From contig NZ_JAMTCT010000004.1 of NCBI RefSeq assembly GCF_024171995.1, forward strand, positions 340,153-404,152: a DNA stretch of 64,000 bases. Direction: 5' to 3'. The first letter of the stretch is position 1; each line of letters begins with the position of its first letter. Below, piece by piece: positions 34,578-43,468 of this stretch. Under the pieces are notes generated by a model. It saw only the letters and a program-made list of their open reading frames with translations. It was not told the DNA's origin and made no database searches. The translations under genes were made by a program, and so were the position numbers. The stretch comes from Promicromonospora umidemergens (GTDB lineage: Bacteria > Actinomycetota > Actinomycetes > Actinomycetales > Cellulomonadaceae).

Positions 34578-35837
34578 ATGGCTCACTCGTATCTCTTCGC
34601 CCTGACCGACGGGGGCGGGACGGTCCCACCCGAGCTCGGCGCGGCACGACGGCTCGTCGAGCGGGGACACGACGTGACGGTCCTGGGCGAGAACTCCATG
34701 GCCCCGGAGGTCGCCGCCACCGGCGCTGCGTTCGCACCCTGGCAGTCCGCGCCCAACCGGCCCGACCGAAGCCCGGAGGGTACGCACTACCGTGACTGGG
34801 AGATCAGGAGCCCGCTCGCTCAGGCACGCGGGATGGCCGACCACATGCTGGTCGGCCCCGCGGCGGGCCAGGCGCTCGACGTCACGGCGACCGTCGAGCG
34901 GGTGCGGCCCGATCTCGTCGTCACGTCGTTCGTCGCACTGGGCGCGATGATCGCAGCCGAGGCGGAGGGCATCCCGTTCGACGTTCTGCTGCCCAACATC
35001 TACACCATGCCCGCCCCCGGGATGCCGCCCATGGGCATGGGGCTGCGACCGGCCGCCGGCCCCCTGGGCAGGCTCAGGGACCAGCTGATGAACGGTGCCA
35101 GCACGCGCCTCATCGACAAGTACGTGCTCCCCCGGCTCAACGCCGTGCGCGGTGAGTACGGGCTGGCGCCGGTCGAGCACACCTGGGACCAGGTGCACCG
35201 AGCCCGGCGTCTCCTGCTCCTGACCAGCCCGGAGTTCGACTTCCCGGCCGAGCTCCCCTCGAACGCGCGGTACGTCGGCCCCGTGCTCGACGACCCTGCC
35301 TGGGCCGTCGACACCGTCTGGTCCGCACCGCCCGGAGACGCTCCGCTGGTCCTCGTCGCGCTCTCGTCGACCTTTCAGGACCAGGCCGCGTGCCTGCAGC
35401 GCATCACCGACGCCCTCGGCAGCCTCCCGGTCCGGGGCCTGGTCACGACCGGACCGGCACTCTCGCCGGCCGACCTGCGCGCACCGTCGAACGTGACCGT
35501 CGTCGCCTCCGCGCCGCACCGCGACGTGATGCGCCAGGCCGCTCTCGTCGTCACCCACGGCGGGCACGGCACCCTGATCAAGGCGTTCGCGGCCGGGCTC
35601 CCTGCCGTCGTGCTGCACCACGGCCGCGACCAGGCGGACAACGCCGCTCGCGTGACCGCCCGGGGCGCGGGCGTCGCCGTGCGCCGTACGGCGCCGTCTG
35701 CAACGGTCGCGCGTGCCGTCCGACAGGTCGTGGAGGATCCGGCCTATGCACGGGCAGCAGAGGCGCTCGGCACGGCAGCACGACGGGACGCGGAGAGCGG
35801 GCTCCTCGTTTCTGAGCTGGAGCGACTCACCGGGTGA
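34578..35837 (+). CDS. GT1-family glycosyltransferase (macrolide/MGT-like)
   Basis: A 419-residue GT-B glycosyltransferase. The N-terminal domain shows the glycine-rich start and a GHDVTVLGENSM block. The C-terminal donor-binding region holds APHRDVMRQAALVVTHGGHGTLIKAFAAGLP, the plant-secondary-product-like signature with its HGG; position about 315-345. Such enzymes move a sugar from a nucleotide sugar to small hydrophobic acceptors such as macrolides, flavonoids or sterols, often for detoxification. It is a single gene with no biosynthetic cluster around it. Acceptor unknown. Confidence 0.88.
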   Translation: MAHSYLFALTDGGGTVPPELGAARRLVERGHDVTVLGENSMAPEVAATGAAFAPWQSAPNRPDRSPEGTHYRDWEIRSPLAQARGMADHMLVGPAAGQALDVTATVERVRPDLVVTSFVALGAMIAAEAEGIPFDVLLPNIYTMPAPGMPPMGMGLRPAAGPLGRLRDQLMNGASTRLIDKYVLPRLNAVRGEYGLAPVEHTWDQVHRARRLLLLTSPEFDFPAELPSNARYVGPVLDDPAWAVDTVWSAPPGDAPLVLVALSSTFQDQAACLQRITDALGSLPVRGLVTTGPALSPADLRAPSNVTVVASAPHRDVMRQAALVVTHGGHGTLIKAFAAGLPAVVLHHGRDQADNAARVTARGAGVAVRRTAPSATVARAVRQVVEDPAYARAAEALGTAARRDAESGLLVSELERLTG

Positions 35838-35945
35838 TCGTCGGGGGTTCGCCGGCGCGGCCCGGCGCAGATCGTCGCGGTCGGTGCGCCGGGTGGGCGG
35901 AGCGGACCGGTCCAGCGCTGATCGGGTGGCGCCACCGACCGCCCG

Positions 35946-37127
35946 TCACTCGGCGCGGAACACGATCTCCGGGTACTCGTCCGTCGGGCCGTCCAGGAGC
36001 GGGGCGTCCATCTCCTTCAGGTGACGGTCCAGGAACGCGCCCACGTAGGCCTTGGTGATCTCGACGCCGCGGGCGCCGCCGACCGTGCCGCTGACCGGCA
36101 GGCCCAGCTGTTCGAGGAACAGCATCTGGTCGGTGAACGACCCGTGGTTCGCGTACTGCATCTGCAACCACAGCTTCGGGCCGTCGAGCCGGGCGAGGTT
36201 GTCGGCCCAGTTCGGCGCGTCGCCCTCGTCCCCGCCGAGGTGGTGGTCGCCCTTGCCCATCATCAGGAACGCGTCGTCCTCCCCCGACTCGGGGAAGTCC
36301 ACCTGGAACGTGCCGTCCAGGTTGACCCCCGCGTCCACCCGGTGATCGTCGACCATCACGGCCGCGGCGGTCGAGCCACCGAGCGAGTGCCCGGCGACGG
36401 CGATGTGGCGCGCGTCGATCTTCGGTCCGTGCCGCCAGACCCGGCCGTGCGTCAGCTCGTCCAGCACGAAGCTGATGTCCAGGGCGCGCCCCCGGGTGAC
36501 CTGCGCGCCGAGCTCCCGGCTCGACGGCAGCTCGCAGAGCAGGCAGCCGGCGACCCTGCCGTCGGGGAACTCCACGCCCCGCGCCTCGTACGTGTGGTCG
36601 ACTCCGGCCACCACGTAGCCACGGGACGCGAGCTCCTCCGCCAGTGCCGTCAACGACTCGCGGCTGAGGCTCGCTCCGGGTGACAGCACCACGAGCGGCC
36701 GCTTCCCGGGCAGCGCGCGGGCCCGATCGAAGGAGTGCGTCTCGACGGTCGTCAGGAGGTCGGGCGCCAGGGGCAGGCCGACAGCCTCGATGATCGCCGC
36801 GGAGACCGCCTCGGTCGTATACGGCGCGGGTTCGCCGTGCGGCACCGCCGGGTACCAGAGGGACACCATGAGCTCGCGGTGCTCCTCGGGCCGCCACGGG
36901 TCGGCGCGGTCCTCGTCGACGAGGTGGATCGGCGTCATGCCGACGGGGAACGGTCCGGCCGGCTCGGGCAGGGAGAGTGCCTGAGCATCGTCGGCCGACG
37001 GTGCGGCGGCCGACGTCGGGCCGGCGGGGGCCGTGCCGGCTGCTGCGCTCGGCGCGGCAGCTGCCGCGCAGGCCACGAGTGCGGTGGCGACGAGTACGGA
37101 CGGAAGCCTGCGTCTGGACGTCTTCAT
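35946..37127 (-). CDS. Secreted PAF-acetylhydrolase-like alpha/beta hydrolase
   Basis: A 393-residue exported hydrolase. The signal peptide covers about residues 1-30 (SVLVATALVACAAAAAPSAAAG), followed by an Ala-rich spacer. The nucleophile elbow is VAGHSLGGST, with the oxyanion region LSPGASLSRES upstream, the acid in VNLDGTF and the histidine in NHGSF, the pattern of the plasma platelet-activating-factor acetylhydrolase family. It probably cleaves short-chain lipid esters outside the cell. It is monocistronic and converges with the glycosyltransferase gene. Confidence 0.87.
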   Translation of the reverse strand: MKTSRRRLPSVLVATALVACAAAAAPSAAAGTAPAGPTSAAAPSADDAQALSLPEPAGPFPVGMTPIHLVDEDRADPWRPEEHRELMVSLWYPAVPHGEPAPYTTEAVSAAIIEAVGLPLAPDLLTTVETHSFDRARALPGKRPLVVLSPGASLSRESLTALAEELASRGYVVAGVDHTYEARGVEFPDGRVAGCLLCELPSSRELGAQVTRGRALDISFVLDELTHGRVWRHGPKIDARHIAVAGHSLGGSTAAAVMVDDHRVDAGVNLDGTFQVDFPESGEDDAFLMMGKGDHHLGGDEGDAPNWADNLARLDGPKLWLQMQYANHGSFTDQMLFLEQLGLPVSGTVGGARGVEITKAYVGAFLDRHLKEMDAPLLDGPTDEYPEIVFRAE

Positions 37128-37331
37128 GCGTGCGATGTTTCACGACGTGAACGCGCAGGCCAAGGGTTCTCGGGCAATTCCGGGGACGAGCCAGGTAAGC
37201 CCCTGAACCCGGCCACCGAGAGGTCGGGGGTTTCCCTCGACGTCACACCGCCGGACCGCCAGGGCCTGCCCCGGCGCCGGACCGCGTGCTCGAGCGGATC
37301 CGCCGCTGCCCAGAGCGCGCCGCCGACCGGA

Positions 37332-37808
37332 CTACCGACCGAATCCCGACGAGCCGATGCGCAGTGACTCGACCAGGCTCGGCCCCTGACCGATCTTCCC
37401 GTCGACGATGTCCTGGACGTGCGACCGGAAGTTCGGGCACGCGGTGATGTCGTGGGCGCGGCACTCGAGGGCGTGGCGCGCCATGTCGCGAGACAGCTCC
37501 ATATCGGCCATGCGCTGCTCCAGGTCCGCGATGTGCGCCTCGAGGATCACGTGCCGGTCGTAGGCACCGCCGTCGAGCAGCACGCGGATCTGCTCCAGAC
37601 TCATGCCGGCCGCCTTGCTCCGCAGGATCGTGGCGACGCGGAAGGCGTCGTCGGTGCCGTACCGGCGGCGCCCGCCACCGTCCCGGGCAGGACTGAGCAG
37701 GCCCATGGACTCCCAGTGGCGCAGCACGTGGGTCTCCAGGCCGAACCGCGCGGCGAGGTCACCTACCGACCAGACCGACTGATCTTCGGAAACAGAGATT
37801 GACTTCAT
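37332..37808 (-). CDS. MerR-family transcriptional regulator
   Basis: A 158-residue MerR protein. The winged helix at the N-terminus (WSVGDLAARFGLETHVLRHWE ... GRRRYG) is followed by a coiled coil (about 85-125). The C-terminal tail has ECRAHDITACPNF, a Cys/His arrangement that could hold a metal or sense redox. Its start codon lies inside a perfect palindrome that probably is its own operator. It is divergent from a lipoprotein alpha/beta hydrolase 77 bases away, the likely target. The inducer is unknown. Confidence 0.9.
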   Translation of the reverse strand: MKSISVSEDQSVWSVGDLAARFGLETHVLRHWESMGLLSPARDGGGRRRYGTDDAFRVATILRSKAAGMSLEQIRVLLDGGAYDRHVILEAHIADLEQRMADMELSRDMARHALECRAHDITACPNFRSHVQDIVDGKIGQGPSLVESLRIGSSGFGR

Positions 37809-37822
37809 GTTGACATGAAGTC
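37801..37822. promoter_or_regulatory. Palindromic operator over the MerR start codon
   Basis: A perfect inverted repeat with 10-bp arms (GACTTCATGT and its complement) and a TG spacer. The minus-strand ATG of the MerR gene is at 37806-37808, inside the left arm. A second shorter palindrome TGTGCT-GAC-AGCACA lies at 37850-37864, just before the hydrolase. The size and position fit a MerR dimer site in the shared promoter region. Confidence 0.6.
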
Positions 37823-37885
37823 ACAGGCTGGGCGCTGCCCGCAAGTCCTTGTGCTGACAGCACATCTCACCGGACAGGATCCCCG

Positions 37886-38944
37886 ATGACCGCCGCACCA
37901 GTGCCCACCTCACGCCGCCGTCGCCGACGTCCGACGGCGGTGGTGACCACCACGCTCGCTCTGCTCCTGACCACCGGGCTAGCCGCCTGCGTCCCGCAGG
38001 CGGCCGACGCCCCGCAACCTGATACCGCGCACGTCACCAGCACCTCGGGATACGCCGCCGCCACGCAGGACGACCCCGAGTTCGAGGGCGCGTTCCGGCA
38101 CGAGCTCGCCTCCGTCGACGGCGTCCGGATGCACTACGTGACCGGCGGGAGCGGCACCCCGGTGGTCCTGCTCCACGGCTGGCCGCAGACGTGGTTCAGC
38201 TGGTGGTCGATCATGCCGGAGCTCGCCGAGCGGCACACCGTCTACGCCATCGACCTGCCAGGGCTGGGCGACAGCACCGGACGCCCGTCCGGCTACGACA
38301 AGGCCACCCTGGCGCGATACGTGCACGCCCTCGTCGTCGACCAGCTAGGGGTGCGTGACGTCAGCATCGTCGGGCACGACCTGGGCGCCGCGGTGGCGTT
38401 CCAGTACGCCGCGCAGTTCCCCGCGGACACCGCACGCCTCGGCTATCTCGACCTGCCCCTGCCCGGACCCGCCCTGGATGCAACCGCCTACCGCTCGCTG
38501 AGCTGGCACATCGCCTTCCACTCCCAGCCGGAGGTCCCTGAGGCGTTGGTCGACGACGACGTCCGCGAGTACCTGGCGATGTTCTACCCGCAGGTCTCGT
38601 TCGAGGGCGCGGCGTTCGGCGGCACCTCGGACCGGTCCCCGTTCACCGACGCCCAGATCGACGAGTACGCGCGAACCTACAGCCGGCCCGAGGCGCTGTC
38701 TGGCGGCTTCGAGCTCTACCGGTCCCTCGACCAGGACGTCCGCGACACCACAGCAGCGGCCCCGGTGGATACGCCGACTCTGCTCATGACCGCGCAGGGG
38801 CAGCTCGACGCGATCCGGGCCACAGCGGCACCGCGACTGGCCAACATCGTGCGGGCGGTGGACGTGCCGGGCGCTGGTCACTGGCTCGTCGAGGAGAACC
38901 CCGAGCTCGTCACCGCTGAGCTGCTGCATTTTCTCGGTGAGTGA
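37886..38944 (+). CDS. Lipoprotein alpha/beta hydrolase (epoxide hydrolase-like)
   Basis: A 352-residue alpha/beta hydrolase anchored as a lipoprotein (signal with LAAC lipobox around residues 32-35). The fold landmarks are HGWPQTWFSWW (oxyanion HGxP), nucleophile aspartate in IVGHDLGAAVAFQ and a terminal histidine in GAGHWLVEENP. An aspartate nucleophile and HGWP are typical of epoxide hydrolases and haloalkane dehalogenases. It is divergent from a MerR regulator and probably induced through it. Substrate unknown. A related cytoplasmic enzyme lies at 62590-63474. Confidence 0.88.
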   Translation: MTAAPVPTSRRRRRRPTAVVTTTLALLLTTGLAACVPQAADAPQPDTAHVTSTSGYAAATQDDPEFEGAFRHELASVDGVRMHYVTGGSGTPVVLLHGWPQTWFSWWSIMPELAERHTVYAIDLPGLGDSTGRPSGYDKATLARYVHALVVDQLGVRDVSIVGHDLGAAVAFQYAAQFPADTARLGYLDLPLPGPALDATAYRSLSWHIAFHSQPEVPEALVDDDVREYLAMFYPQVSFEGAAFGGTSDRSPFTDAQIDEYARTYSRPEALSGGFELYRSLDQDVRDTTAAAPVDTPTLLMTAQGQLDAIRATAAPRLANIVRAVDVPGAGHWLVEENPELVTAELLHFLGE

Positions 38945-39220
38945 GATCGGCGTACGTCCATCCGGCCGAAATGTGAACGGCAGATACCACGGGCTGCCGA
39001 CGGCCTCCAATCGCCACTTCGGGGAGTACTGAGCGCTCTTTCCGTATGCTAGGGGCGTTGGGATCGGGTGGAACACCGCACCACCTCAGCCATTCCGGGC
39101 ATCTTTTGCGAAGGTCCTCACTGGCGTTATTCCACCCGCATCCCTCGTCTGCACAGCTCGCTTCGAGCTGCGCGTTCCGGCATTTTCGCGAGCGAGCGAT
39201 GCGTAGGACGGGAGGGCCGC

Positions 39221-40747
39221 GTGACCGCCACCGGTGACGTGCGGGTCGCCTGGGTCGTGCATCGTCCCGACGTCGTGCGTTCGGTCGCTGCCCGCGTGCC
39301 CGGCATCGATGCCGAGGAAGCCGCCAGCCGCGCCCTCGAGAAGATGGTCCGGATCGTGTCCACCGGCACCACCATCGACGACCCGGCCCCCTACTGGCGA
39401 CGCGCAGCAGTCAACGAAGCCATCAGCATGACCCGCGAAGCAGGACGCACCCGACCCGTCGAGGACGACACCCTCGACGGCCTGACACCCCCCGTCGCCG
39501 GCGCCGAGCTCGACGCCGAACGCCAGGCCGACGTCACCATGCTCCGCGACGCCCTGGCCGACCTCGCCGACGACGACCGCCAGATCCTCCTGGAACGCCA
39601 CGTCCACGACCGTGCCGTCACCGACATCGCCACCGACCTCGGCGTCCGACCCCACGCCGTGACCATGCGGCTACGCCGCGCCGAGGAACGCCTCGCCGGC
39701 GCGTTCGCCGCCGCCCACGCCCAAGCCGTGCGCGAACCCGAGTGCCGCACCACCCGCGCCGCCATGCACGACTACCTCAAGGGACGCCTGCTACCCCGCC
39801 GGCAACGCCGCCTCGAGGTCCACATGGACGGCTGCGCCCAGTGCACCCGCGCGTTCATGAACGTGCGCGAGGTGTCCTGGATGCTGCGTGACCTGGGCCA
39901 GCACGTCGTCGCCGGCGGGCTCGCCACCAGCGCGGCCGGCGCCGTCGCCGTCGCCGGCGGCACTGGTACCGGCGCAGCCGGGGCGAAGGCCAAGAGCACC
40001 GGGAAGCGACCACGCTCCTTGGGCAGGAAGGAGACCGCTGTCGCGGCCGGAGTCCTGGCCGTCCTGGCCATCAGCGGAGGCGCGCTGGCACTGACCGCGA
40101 GCCAGAGCGCCGAACCACCCGTCCTGGCCATCCAGGACACCCGAGCCGTCGCCGAGGCTCCCAGTGCGCCGGACCCTCCGGAGTCGGCACCGCAGGACAA
40201 GCCGCCGTCGATCCCGCCGACCGATCCGCGTCCACGCACGGCGACCACACCCAAGGAAGACGCGGTTCCCCCACCGGACACCACGGCTCCGCCCGAGCAC
40301 AAGGCACCTGCCTCCGAGCCAGTGCCCGAGCCGGAGGTCGTCCCCGCCGCACCGGCGCCACGACCCGCCCCGCGACCGGTCGCTGACCGCCCGGCCCCGC
40401 AGGAACCCGCTCCCCCGGCCGCCCCTGCTCCCAAGCCGGAGCCCGAGCCCGAGCCCGAGCCGGAGCCGGAGCCGCCCGATACCAGGCCACCGCCCGCCGC
40501 CGGCTCCGGCGGTCCGCCCGGCAACCCGGGCAACCCCAACGGGAACGGGCCGGCAAAGGACAACGGCCAAGGTCCCGGCAACAACAACGGGAAGGGTCCC
40601 GGCAGCGACGGCGAACGTGGGCCGAACCGCGGCGAGCAGCACACGACCTGGATCTCCCTACCCGGCATCGCCGGCGTGCCGGGAGCGCTGCTGAGCGGCG
40701 TCGCCCTCCACCGCCGCGCTCGCCGAGCCACCACGCGTTGGTCGTGA
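39221..40747 (+). CDS. Sigma factor fused to zinc-finger anti-sigma domain and membrane anchor
   Basis: A 508-residue multidomain protein. Residues about 1-165 resemble an ECF sigma factor: a weak region 2 and a clear region 4 helix-turn-helix (DDRQILLERHVHDRAVTDIATDLG ... VTMRLRRAEERL). A zinc-finger anti-sigma motif follows at about 185-215 (HMDGCAQC, zf-HC2 type), then one membrane helix at about 270-292 (TAVAAGVLAVLAISGGALAL). The outside part is Pro/Glu/Lys-rich and Asn/Gly-rich, ending in a second hydrophobic stretch and basic tail. The GTG at 39221 with GGGAGG upstream was chosen over earlier starts. It sits next to the pilus locus and may control it; that is inferred. Confidence 0.82.
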   Translation: MTATGDVRVAWVVHRPDVVRSVAARVPGIDAEEAASRALEKMVRIVSTGTTIDDPAPYWRRAAVNEAISMTREAGRTRPVEDDTLDGLTPPVAGAELDAERQADVTMLRDALADLADDDRQILLERHVHDRAVTDIATDLGVRPHAVTMRLRRAEERLAGAFAAAHAQAVREPECRTTRAAMHDYLKGRLLPRRQRRLEVHMDGCAQCTRAFMNVREVSWMLRDLGQHVVAGGLATSAAGAVAVAGGTGTGAAGAKAKSTGKRPRSLGRKETAVAAGVLAVLAISGGALALTASQSAEPPVLAIQDTRAVAEAPSAPDPPESAPQDKPPSIPPTDPRPRTATTPKEDAVPPPDTTAPPEHKAPASEPVPEPEVVPAAPAPRPAPRPVADRPAPQEPAPPAAPAPKPEPEPEPEPEPEPPDTRPPPAAGSGGPPGNPGNPNGNGPAKDNGQGPGNNNGKGPGSDGERGPNRGEQHTTWISLPGIAGVPGALLSGVALHRRARRATTRWS

Positions 40748-40821
40748 GCGCGACCGTTGCGGCGATGCGCCCGGTACAGGCTCAACGATCGCGCCCACAA
40801 CCAAGGTCCTCACAACCAAGG

Positions 40822-41574
40822 TCAGTCCGTCAGGACTACCGTGCTCGAGTAGGGGTCCACCTCTGGCGGGGTCCATTCCGGCTCCGGCTCGAGATCGCCT
40901 TCCGAGTCGCCGTCCTTCGGGTCGCCGCCCTCCGGGTCGCCATCCTCCGAGTCATCACCCTCGGCGCCACCCTCGCCGTCACCCTCGCCGTCACCCTCGT
41001 CCAGGCCGCCGTCCTGGGACCCGTCCTCCGAGCCCTCCTCGTCCGGTTCGGGCTCGGTGGCGCACAGCCCGTCGATCAGCCACCCCAGGCCGTCCTCGCC
41101 CACGCACAGCCCGCCGCGCAGCGTGATGCTTGCGGTGGCGGACGCCGTCGAGCGGACCTCGGTGCCCGGGATCAGCTCGTCGTGCTCCACCTCGACGGTC
41201 ACTCGGAGGTTCTCGGGGTCGGGATAGAAGCCGACCAGCTCGGCTCCGTTCCGCTCGGCGAACGTCCGGGCCGCCTCCCTCATGTCGTCTTCGAGCTCCA
41301 GACCGAGCACCGCCCCCTCTGCGAGGCCCCAGAACCCCTCAGGCTCGGAAACGCCGAGATGCAGGCCGTGCAGCAGACCCAGGTTCCGGTCCCACTCCTG
41401 GGTCGCGGCGAGCGCCGCGGCGTCGGCGGCCGTACCGGCCTCGCGGCGGTCGTTCGTCGCCGAGCCCACCATCGCGATGACGAGCACCGCTGCGCTGAGC
41501 AGGCCGACGGCGATGGGGATCGTCATCACGTGCATGGACCCGCGTTCGCGGTCGTCCGACGTCGTGCGTGCCAC
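40822..41574 (-). CDS. TadG/Rv3654c-like membrane pilus-locus protein with acidic tail
   Basis: A 250-residue protein. After a short basic start comes a single hydrophobic helix (about 16-38) and an ATNDRREAGTAADAAALAATQEW segment (given as landmark; core AGTAADAAALAA) that is typical of TadG-like and Rv3654c-like proteins of Tad loci. The last 70 residues are extremely rich in Asp, Glu and Gly and could bind cations. The GTG start lies two bases after the stop of the OmpA-domain lipoprotein gene. It is probably the last gene of the Tad operon. Exact role unknown. Confidence 0.75.
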   Translation of the reverse strand: MARTTSDDRERGSMHVMTIPIAVGLLSAAVLVIAMVGSATNDRREAGTAADAAALAATQEWDRNLGLLHGLHLGVSEPEGFWGLAEGAVLGLELEDDMREAARTFAERNGAELVGFYPDPENLRVTVEVEHDELIPGTEVRSTASATASITLRGGLCVGEDGLGWLIDGLCATEPEPDEEGSEDGSQDGGLDEGDGEGDGEGGAEGDDSEDGDPEGGDPKDGDSEGDLEPEPEWTPPEVDPYSSTVVLTD

Positions 41575-41576
41575 GG

Positions 41577-43115
41577 TCAGTCTCCTGTCGGCGGATCGGT
41601 CACCGGCACGTCGGTGATCCGGAAGCGGTCGGGGGCGTCGACCGTCACGGTGTCCTGGCCCGTGTCCGGCCAGACGACGGTGATCAGCGTCCGTTCCCCG
41701 AGCTCGAGCGGGGTGACTTGTTCGTCGCCGAGCAGTCGGCGCACCACGAATCCGCCAGGCCTCTTCTCCGTGACGTAGTCGAAGGGCAGCACCCGATCGC
41801 TCCCGCCGAGCAGGGAAAGATTGTGCGGACCGGCCGCCTCGGCCAGGGTGCCGAACGCGCGGTCGCCGACGATCCCCGCGTGGGCGGGCAGGAACCAGGC
41901 GCCATCGATCGACTCACCTGCGACGCGCTCAGCGACGAGGGTGCCGACGAGCGCCTCGGGCCTGCGCACCATCGACCGGACCTCGACGGTGTACTCGCCG
42001 TTGTCCGAGGAGTAGGTGACAGCGGAGTTCTTCGCCGTCGGCGCGTCCGTCTCCGGCACGTCGCTCGTGGCGTCCCGCTCGACGACCAGGTGGCCTTGGA
42101 AGTGGATCTCGACCCGGCGGTTGGCGGCGCGGGCCTCGGGGCTGGTCCCGTCGGCGACCGGCTCCGTCTCGCCACGCCCCTCCTCGGTCACCGAGTAGTC
42201 GCCGCCGAGCTGCGCGCGGAGGTGCTCGGCGACGGAGCGGGCCCTGCGATCGGAGAGCTTCTGGTTGTAGGCGTCGGTGTCGACGTCGTCGGTGTGCCCC
42301 ACCACGCGCACCTCGCCGTCGTCCGCCTGCTCCAGGATCGATGCAGCGGCCTTGTCCACCACATTGCGCGCAGACGTGGACAGCGTGTGCTTGTCCGAGG
42401 CGAAGAGGACGTCGGAGGCCAGGGTGACGGTGACGTCGCCGTCCTGCGCGGACGTCCTGGACTCGTCGTCGTAGGCCTGGGTGAAGGCGCGCAGGTTCTT
42501 GGTCTCCGCGTCGCCGACGCCGCCCACCTGCTCGACGGCGGAGTCGAAGCCGTCACCGGCCGCGACGACGGGCACGGTCACGACGCCGAACTCGGGAAAC
42601 AGCACGTCCACCGACTCGTTCACCGGGGCGGCGAAGACGGCGACGGCCGAGCCACGCACGGCGTCGGGCTCGTCGTCCACCTGCTCGATCGCTGCCGCAG
42701 GGAACCCGCCGAGCGTCCGCGCGACGGGGTGGACCGAGCCCTCACCGGTATCGAACAGTCGTACGCCACGGCCGTCCGTGACGGAGTTTCCGAGCCCGCC
42801 GAAGGCCAGCACGATGTCGGACGACCGCAGCTCCGCTGCCGGGTCGACCGGTGCCGCGCTGTACTCGTATCGCAGCACCGCCAGCGAGCCGTCCACCTCG
42901 ACGGGACGCACGTCAAGGTGCACCAGCGCACCGTGCCACTCCCGGTCGACGGCGACGACCTCGCCCGGAGGCGTCGTGCCTCCGGGCGAGGTCTGGGGCG
43001 CGGACGCGCGGGACGGGGAACCGGTCGGCTCGCTCGGTCCAGGACCGACGAGCCCGCAACCGGGCAGAATTCCCACGAGGCCGACCGCGAGCGCGGTGAG
43101 CACGACCCGGCGCAT
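41577..43115 (-). CDS. OmpA-domain lipoprotein of the pilus locus
   Basis: A 512-residue lipoprotein with lipobox ILPGC near residue 20, a Ser/Pro/Thr linker and an OmpA C-terminal-like domain at about 245-345. The peptidoglycan-binding pattern is visible in VRVVGHTDDVDTDAYNQKLSDRRA and NRRVEIHF. Domains before and after it are beta-rich and unrecognised. The ATG at 43115 has GGAGGTG in front and gives an ideal signal; an ATG four codons earlier is possible. In a Gram-positive cell it could tie the pilus base to the cell wall. It follows the Flp gene by 26 bases. Confidence 0.85.
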   Translation of the reverse strand: MRRVVLTALAVGLVGILPGCGLVGPGPSEPTGSPSRASAPQTSPGGTTPPGEVVAVDREWHGALVHLDVRPVEVDGSLAVLRYEYSAAPVDPAAELRSSDIVLAFGGLGNSVTDGRGVRLFDTGEGSVHPVARTLGGFPAAAIEQVDDEPDAVRGSAVAVFAAPVNESVDVLFPEFGVVTVPVVAAGDGFDSAVEQVGGVGDAETKNLRAFTQAYDDESRTSAQDGDVTVTLASDVLFASDKHTLSTSARNVVDKAAASILEQADDGEVRVVGHTDDVDTDAYNQKLSDRRARSVAEHLRAQLGGDYSVTEEGRGETEPVADGTSPEARAANRRVEIHFQGHLVVERDATSDVPETDAPTAKNSAVTYSSDNGEYTVEVRSMVRRPEALVGTLVAERVAGESIDGAWFLPAHAGIVGDRAFGTLAEAAGPHNLSLLGGSDRVLPFDYVTEKRPGGFVVRRLLGDEQVTPLELGERTLITVVWPDTGQDTVTVDAPDRFRITDVPVTDPPTGD

Positions 43116-43141
43116 CAACACCTCCATTGCTTCCTACGGAC

Positions 43142-43402
43142 CTACGGAGTGGTGGTAGTGGTGGTGGCAGCGCCACCGCCGATCTTGTTGATGGCGTCGG
43201 TGAGCTGCTTGACGATCGCTTCGTCGACCGTCGTGATCCCGGCGATCACAGCACCCACGATCGCCACGACCACCAGGATGACGCCGACGTACTCCACGTT
43301 GGCCTGGCCGCGCTCCTCGGCGCGTACCCGGCACACAGCACGCACGGCGTAGGCCGTCAGCGCTACCCGGGCAGCGACTGTCTTCTCGGTCAGCTTGTTC
43401 AT
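43142..43402 (-). CDS. flp: Flp-type major pilin
   Basis: An 86-residue prepilin. The processing site is ERG|QANVEYVGV, with glutamate at +5 and tyrosine at +6 as in Flp pilins, followed by a single hydrophobic helix (about 44-66) and a Thr-rich tail (AATTTTTTP). The ATG at 43402 has GGAGGA 5-6 bases upstream. It lies between the two-component pair and the OmpA-domain lipoprotein gene. Its leader and helix closely resemble the N-termini of the three giant proteins at 52.7-59.7 kb. No prepilin peptidase gene is in the window. Confidence 0.9.
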   Translation of the reverse strand: MNKLTEKTVAARVALTAYAVRAVCRVRAEERGQANVEYVGVILVVVAIVGAVIAGITTVDEAIVKQLTDAINKIGGGAATTTTTTP

Positions 43403-43468
43403 GATGTCCTCCACACATAGAAGTCCGGTTGTCGGCCGCGGCTGCGGGTCGCGGCCACACCAGCAAAC

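Noticed and set aside
38945..39220. Extended N-terminus of the sigma/anti-sigma fusion starting at 39068
   Set aside because: The upstream stretch has poor codon use and no sigma-like sequence; GTG at 39221 has a strong ribosome site.
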